In this document: one piece after another, positions 57,501-64,000 of the stretch
Layout: each line of letters starts with the position of its first letter
Position numbering within the stretch: position 1 is the first letter of the stretch
From: Stereocaulon alpinum
Taxonomy: Eukaryota; Ascomycota; Lecanoromycetes; Lecanorales; Stereocaulaceae
Length of the DNA: 64,000 bases
Direction of reading: 5' to 3'
NCBI GenBank assembly: GCA_018257865.1
Contig: JAEUBA010000107.1
Location: 22,726-86,725 of the forward strand
Notes under the pieces: generated by a model
What the model was told of the DNA's origin: nothing
The model's database searches: none
The model's input: only the letters and a program-made list of their open reading frames with translations
Translations under genes and position numbers: made by a program

Positions 57501-57740
57501 ATATAGCTAGCTATAGATAGCTAGACGGGCGAGGTCCTTAGGGAAGGAGGCGAAGTTTTTTAAAAAGGGGAGGCTTCTTTAGCGTATTATTATTATATTA
57601 TTTTAATTAATATCGAATTAGCTTAGAGTCTATTAACTAAGTTAAATAGAAACTTAGCTAAGTTAGACTAACTTCTATCTAACTTAGATAGAATTCTATC
57701 TAAGTTAAACGAAACTATCTAAGTTAAACGAAATTTTCCT
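54540..57740 (-). pseudogene. RIP-degraded coding sequence of unknown family (possible DNA transposon)
   Basis: Reading the minus strand from about 57450 downward gives long stretches of sense codons broken mainly by TAG/TAA. Examples are KVERAVATRKAQETKANK and LGPKRSTKESDRVVEPRKY, and later RDAYLLNIAEIADSIGITTP with IEREYNQ. I do not recognise the family. The right edge (57640-57740) carries repeated atctaagttaaacgaaa units and the left edge is the 45-bp minisatellite. The two edges share a distantly similar motif in opposite orientation, which would suit subterminal repeats of a DNA transposon. This is tentative. Confidence 0.4.
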
Positions 57741-60700
57741 ACCTTTTCGAATAGTTACTACTATAACTATACCTCTAGCTATAGTTCCCCTATATAAGAC
57801 GAATATCGCTATTTTATCTATATCCTTAATAAGTATACACTACCTCTACCCTATTAGCCTAGGACCTTAAGACCTTAGATACTACCTACTTAAGTATCTA
57901 TTAATAAATATATATAGAGCCGGACTTACTAGATTCGCTATAGTATATTAATAATATATACTTTACCGCCGGCTCTTAAGTTATATAGGTATAATATAGA
58001 GTTATATTATTAGCTTAACTAATTAAATTAGTTCTTTAACTTAGTTAATAATAATTAGATACCTCCTTCCGTTTATAAGACGTCTTATAAAGAGAATCTC
58101 TACTAGTAGATATATATTAAGCTGGCGGAACTATATCCTCTATAGTAGCGATGGTATTTAGATTTATTAGAGATAACTAATTTAGGTTAGGGAAAGCGGT
58201 AGGTAGTATTAGCTAGGTCTTTATAGTATAATTCTAGGATATAAATATTATATTAGTAGTCTTAAGTCGAATAGTATAGTTTCTCTATACTCTCTAATTT
58301 AAATAACGGGGTCTACTATTTATAGTATTTAAACTAGTCCTTAAATTTATACCTTCTATCTTTACTATTACTACTAATTAACCTACCTAAAGTATTAAAT
58401 CCTATAGTACTATATCTAGTCTATATCTATATTTACGCTTCTAGAGGTATAGGTAAGGGGGGAATAAAATAATTATAGTTTCCTTATTAGTATATCTATA
58501 CAAATAATTTATCTCGCTTCTTAGAATATATAGTTAAGCTATACCGTAGCTATTTACTAAGAAAATACTTTTTAAACTACTAGAATAAGGTTAGTATATA
58601 GTTAAGGCGGAATAGTAGAGGAGATATAGACTTACTACCGCTAGAATATATATAATAATAGGAGAGCTAGTAAATATAACTAGTTTCTCTAGTTACCTAT
58701 AGAGATCTTCCCCTAGTAAGTTGATTAACTCTTTAAGTTTTACTAACTTTAGTATATTAGTAGTAAGTTTATTAATATATTTAGTATAAATACTATCTAG
58801 CGGTATCTTAACCTAATTCTATATTAGGCTAGCTAACTCTATAAAATCTACGTAACCCTTACCGCTATAATATAAATCCCCCCCTTTAAGCTCGTCCTAA
58901 GTAAGACTAAGGTTATTAAGCTAAGCGAGTCCTAGAAGGCTTATAACTATAGTAATAGTATATAGTCTATATACGCGTTTAAAGTAGTTAGTAGTTATTA
59001 GTATAGGTATCTCCTTACTAGTAGTATAAGTAATTAAGTATTCTTTAGTATATTTAGCTTTTACTACGTCTTAGATCCTCTAGTCCTTAGCGCGAAGAGC
59101 TATCTTTTATACTAATAAAGGCGGGTATATAATATAACGAATCTTATAGGGAGGTAGTTATACTAGATTAGTAGTCTTAGAGATATCTTAAGTATATAGT
59201 ATCCTATTCTTAATATATAGATAACTAATATTCTATTTATAGGTTAATAGAAATATATTATAATAACTCTATAGCTTATTAGAAATATCGCCCCTTAAGT
59301 TAAGATACTTAAGTTTAAGTCTCTTAAGACGAATATTCTCCGCTTTTTATACTTTCTTAAATATAATCTTATCTTCTATTATAGTTATATCCTCCCTCTT
59401 TTTAGCTTTAATCTCTCTAGCGAGAGATTAGTAAGTCTAGTAGTATTAATATTATTATATATTCTACCTATATAGGTATAGATATACTATAGCTTTAATA
59501 TTAGATATTAAGTATTAATTATCTTAGACTATTCCCTTAGCTAGTTCCCGATAACTTTAGCTAGTATAATAACTAGAATAAACCCTTTCTTCGCTAATCT
59601 AGTCTAAAAGGCTGCGCTTTTCTTAATTTTCTCGATATATAGATAACCGATATCCTATTAATTAGTAGAGGGATATATATTATTACCGCTCTATACCTTT
59701 AACTTCGAAGGTGGGAGATACTTAGTATAATAGATTAATACTTCTAGAGTAGTAGTTATAGATAGTATTAGAGAGCCTACTAGTACTTTAAACCTAATTA
59801 TTAGCTAGTATAATAATAAAAATAAAACCTTTCTTCGCTACCCTAGTTTTAAAGGCTACGCTTTTCTCGATTTTTTCGATATACGGATAACTGAAATCCT
59901 ATTAATTAGCGGAGGGATATATATTATTACCGCTCTATACCTTTAACTTCGAAGATAGGAGATACTTAGTATAATAGATTATACTATTCCGCCTCTTCAG
60001 CTTCTAGGAGAGTAAACCTAAGCTAATTTATATTTAATAGCTAACTATAGATAGCGCTATACTATCTATTCTTAATACTATTTTATTACCTAATAATAAT
60101 ATTCTATTACTATACTAAGGTTATTTTCGATCTTAGGTTTATAGAATCTTTTAGAGAGAATAAGGTAAGTTAAGATCTACTCTACGAATTAAATTATAAT
60201 TCTAGAGTAGAGTACTCGCTATTAGTATATTTCTAGTTAGATCTTTTATATACTAAGCTGTATAATCTATATATTCTATATATAGCGCTATTATAAAATA
60301 GTCTCAGCTATATATAGTTCCTATATAGGTAGCGTATTATAGGATTATTTAGAAGGGTGCCTAATCTTTTTAAAAAAGTAGACTAAATAGAAGAAGTTCC
60401 CTAAGGCGCCTAATAACTACTATAATCTATAATAAGGATAGATATTATCTCGCTTATCTCTTTAGGTATTAGTAGAGCCTTTCTTAATCTTTTTAGCCCT
60501 CCTAGCGCCTTTAAGTCACCTTTAATTAAGAGGTAGTAGTATAATAAGCGTATTATATAATATACAGCTTAGATTTAGGTTAGTTTAACTTAGTTAGTAT
60601 AAAATATATTATATAAGGCTAGGGTAGTATTCAGTAGCAGGAAAATAATAAGGTAGAGATTAAAGTACTTATATCTAATCGCGATCCTACTATTCTAATA

Positions 60701-63400
60701 CCTCTAGATCTTTAGCAGCTACTCTATCTACTACTACCCTAACTATCTTAATATTATATAACTTTAGAACCCTACTATTATAGGCCTTATTAATCTTTAA
60801 CGCCTTCTCCTTATCCTCTTCTATAATATCCCCTTCCTTCTCTTATACCTTCTCTTCCTAATTACTGGTATAGCCGCCGTTATTTATATTAGAATAGATA
60901 AGTATAGGATCGTTTAGAGGCTAAGTAGGAATACTAGCAGGCTCGCTTAATTAAGGGGGAGAATTTATAAGGCCTTAGGGTAGGGGATCTAGCGGGAGAG
61001 GTAGTAAAGTCTTTATATAGAGGATTCTATATATTATAGGTTTTCCCTTTAGGTCCTATTATAAGAGAAGAATATTTTAAGCGGTAGGAGACGGTAAATA
61101 TACCTTAGTAAGGTTAATTTAGATAGGCCGTATTACCCTTAATAGATACTATTATACCTATTAGTAAATATCCTAACCATTTATTAATATACTATAACTA
61201 ACGGAATACCCCTTATATAACATAAAGCTTATAGCGCTGGTAACTACGCGAATATATATTATAAATTATATTTTATAAATCTTCGTCTATAGTTATCTCT
61301 ATAATCCTATTAGCTATATAGATAAGGGTACTCCCCTAAGTATTATCTTCAGCGGTCTAGAATTTCTTAGATACTAGGAACTAGATTAGAGTATTATAAC
61401 TAAGCTAGTCCTAAAGCTAGTTAGCGTTAGTAAGTAAAGTATTATATATAATATACCGTAGTAGGATAAGATAGAATTTATTATCGAGCGTATAACCGAT
61501 TCTAAGGATAATATAAGGCGGGTAGGTATCGTCTAAGACTAAAGCTAGTACGAAGAATAGTCTAGTATAATTAGGTTACTTAGTATAGGTATTATTATAT
61601 CTGTGCTTTTTTAAACTAAACGAGTTATAAGACTCCTCTAAAGGTTATTTACTAGTATATCAGTTAGCTACTCTAAGTACTTTATTAAGTAATCTTATAA
61701 GTATATATATTACTTCGTCTCTATAAGGTAGTATATAGTCGGGTAGATTAAAGTTAGTAGTAATAGTATTAAGGACCTTAGTAAGGTCTTAGCTAAAACC
61801 TTAAAGATTTCCGCCCTAAATAACGGCACCCTATAGGCGGTCTTTAAGTACTTAATAGAGGGTACTAAATAAACTATTACTATATTATAAGCCTCTATAG
61901 ATATTAGGGAAGTTCTATAGGATTTTAGTTAAACTACTAGACTTTAGCTTACTAATAAGTATATAGAAATTAGCCTTAGTTAGCGTAGGCTCTAGCGTTA
62001 TATTAACTTAAGAGTTAATCTAAAAAGGATTAGCGGTAACTCCTTTAGTCTGTTAAAAAAGCTAGTAATTATCCGTATAGTATCTAGGAATTCTAGCAGT
62101 CCTAGGTTAATCCTTTAGTTATAGAAAGTATTATAAGTTAGTCTTAGAAAGAATATTATAAGCTTTAGATCCTAAGTTACTAACTAGCCGATCTTTAGGC
62201 CTATATTAGCCTTAGTTAGTATAGGCTCTAGCGTTATATTAATATAAGGGTTAATCTAAAAAGGACTAGCTATATTAGATAGTATTATAGATAATTCTAA
62301 TATATCTATAATAAGAAGAATAATAATAGTATAAATAAAGGAGGAAGAAGTTAAGTATTCTTCGCTAAGTTAGAGAGAAGAAGAATACTAGAGTATAGGA
62401 CTTAGTAGTATTAGCGTACTATAATTAACTGGGTTTACTAATATACTACGGAAACAGATATAAGGTATACCTATTATTTAATATTTTACGCAGGCCCGCC
62501 GTTTTACTAGAGTATAGTTAGTAGGAGCGCGATTAAAGTAAAGGGCGAGATATATAGTACCTTATATATACGCCTTAATATAAAATAAGATAGGATTCTC
62601 GCCTCTATTATATATCTATAAGGCAGCCGCCTTAAATTTACGGGCGTAATTAACTTCGACGTTATTTTTACTAATACGATAAAAAATCTAGTCCGTTAAG
62701 TTATTATAGATACCGTCCTTGCGTAAGACCTCTTTAAATATTCTAAATTCGAGCTTATCTAAGGTAATACTAGCTAGAGGTTTTTTCTCCTTAATAATAT
62801 TAAAGGCGAAGAAAAGCGTATCCGCTATTATCTCTATTAACTAGATATAGAATCCTATTTTACTAAAGGTAAGCAGACGCGTTATAGATAGAGTACTATC
62901 TATAGAGTAAGACTATATAGTACGCCTTCTATAATTATAATAGTAATTATAGGTATTATTAATCTTTCTAGCTATACCTAATTTATAACTCTCCAGCTAG
63001 TATTAGGGGATTATAGGTATAAAAACGGAGGGGAATACTATTTCTAGCTACTATAAGGCCTTACTAAGTTTAGCCTAGTTCTCCGGTATCCCTAGGGATA
63101 TACTAATAATATATCTCCTTTCTATCTCTTTCTTTAATACTATTCGAATCTCCTTATAGTAGGCCTATTCAACTATAAGGCTACGCGAAATAACTAAGAC
63201 CGTCTAATTCCTAGGGTTAGTATTATCATAGAATTCGGTAGAAGGTAAAGAGGCTTAAGAGGAGGGGGAAATAGCAGCGGCGATAGCTAGCGCCTTATAC
63301 CGGTATTCTATAGCGGGTATATATATATAAGATAGAGTATCGACTAATACGTCGGTAGTAAGAGATAGGTATATTAGAAAGGATTAAAAGGGTAATATAG
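57741..63400 (-). pseudogene. RIP-degraded sequence with minus-strand coding remnants, unidentified
   Basis: The clearest coding relic is on the minus strand at about 62830-62540: LIEIIADTLFFAFNIIKEKK, then PLASITLDKLEFRIFKEVLR, KDGIYNNLTD, SKNNVEVNYARKFKAAAL and NRGENPILFYIKAYI. This has consistent codon structure and TAG/TAA only at likely Gln/Trp sites, but no family I can name. Other parts (60.8-61.0 kb) read as low-complexity, charged sequence on the minus strand. A duplicated 150-bp segment lies at 59580 and 59825. Confidence 0.4.
59580..59980. repeat. Direct repeat of about 155 bp, spaced about 245 bp
   Basis: Copies at about 59580-59736 and 59825-59980 share aaaccttttcttcgcta-like starts, then cgcttttct, tcctattaattag, ggatatatattattaccgct and ctatacctttaacttcgaag, and end agtataatagatt. 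The copies differ by scattered substitutions and 1-2-bp gaps. Confidence 0.75.
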
Positions 63401-63477
63401 AATATATAAAGAATAATTCTAAACTACTAGGCCTACTTAGGATTAGCGTGTAATAAGCGATATCTGACTTAAATACT

Positions 63478-63805
63478 AAGTATATTAAGTACTATTCGAC
63501 TCGATATTAAGAGTTACCTAACTTAAATAGTATCTAATACTTAATATTATTTAACTTATAGGAGGCTATTCCCTATATAGTATCTATATTAAGCGCAGGC
63601 CTAGCTGCTTAACTTTTAAGTAGATTTCCCCCTTTATTTATAAGTATATTAAGCACTATTTAACTCGATATTAAGAGTTGCCCGACTTAAATAGTATCTA
63701 ATACTTTATATTATTTAACTTATAGGAGGCTCTTCCCTATATAATATCTATATTAAGCGTAGGCCTAGCTACTTAACTTTTAAGTAGCTATCCCCCTTTA
63801 TTTAA
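63478..63805. repeat. 164-bp tandem duplication
   Basis: Copy 1 is 63478-63641 and copy 2 is 63642-63805. Both contain actcgatattaagagttg/acc, acttaaatagtatctaatac, ttataggaggct and taggcctagct(g/a)cttaac. Most differences are C/T or G/A at CA/TG-type sites. Confidence 0.85.
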
Positions 63806-64000
63806 TAAATTAAATAGCTTACGCTTAGCTTATATTTAGACCCTAACTCCTAAATTAGAGCGTCCGGGTTGATAATAAATAATATTTTATTAATATATAT
63901 ATTATTCTTTCCTTTACTAGCTAATATAGCGCTTATAAGACTAAGCTTACTAGAAGGCTCCTATTACTTTAAACCTTATACTAAAGTTATATCTATATTA

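Noticed and set aside
25811..64000. AT-rich DNA as a mitochondrial or contaminant sequence
   Set aside because: The bias is specific: CpA/TpG are lost while CpG, CpC and CpT remain, and Gypsy and LINE relics with target duplications are present. This is nuclear RIP-affected DNA.

Overview
This window comes from a filamentous ascomycete (Pezizomycotina). The genes carry short 46-136 nt introns with fungal splice signals. The gene set is fungal: an alpha-aminoadipate-pathway homocitrate synthase, an RNA polymerase I factor of the Rrn9 type and a RID-like DNA methyltransferase. The right-hand part is heavily marked by repeat-induced point mutation (RIP). A Dothideomycete is my guess from the gene set and the two-compartment genome; the sequence does not prove it.

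Positions 1-24.9 kb form a gene-dense compartment of normal composition. In order it holds: the 3' end of an unknown gene; an Mpv17/Sym1 mitochondrial membrane protein; a syntaxin of the Sso1 type; nicotinate phosphoribosyltransferase; the RID-like cytosine methyltransferase; an Rrn9-like factor; a BolA protein divergently paired with homocitrate synthase; a malonyl-CoA-synthetase-like acyl-CoA ligase with a mitochondrial presequence; a small secreted protein; a 1067-residue adenylation-thiolation-reductase (NRPS-like) enzyme; and a broken rhodopsin-domain membrane-protein gene. I rebuilt the exon structures by hand. All nine spliced genes close in frame when the exons are summed. Three of about 31 introns start with GC instead of GT, and all three lie within 2 kb (BolA and homocitrate synthase).

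From about 25.8 kb to the end the sequence is AT-rich and nearly devoid of CpA and TpG, with TpA in excess: the classic outcome of RIP. It is a graveyard of transposons. A minus-strand Ty3/Gypsy element (244-bp LTRs at 28631 and 41784) is split by a plus-strand Gypsy chromovirus (328-bp LTRs, 33755-40912, CTTTC target duplication). That second element itself carries a small LTR-like element (34231-34819, ATCC duplication). A Tad1-like LINE follows (about 46.6-52.15 kb), interrupted by a solo LTR. The last 12 kb hold further minus-strand degraded coding sequence and tandem repeats that I could not assign. Between 42 and 46.6 kb there are islands that escaped most of the mutation.

The most informative single observation is a pair of solo LTRs. 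The 254-bp copy at 25175-25428 lies in the unmutated compartment. The 254-bp copy at 47880-48133 lies inside the mutated LINE, in inverted orientation. Both have perfect 5-bp target duplications. They align without gaps and differ at 17 sites, and every difference is CA to TA or TG to TA. A probable RIP enzyme (the RID homologue) and its mutational footprint are therefore present in the same window.
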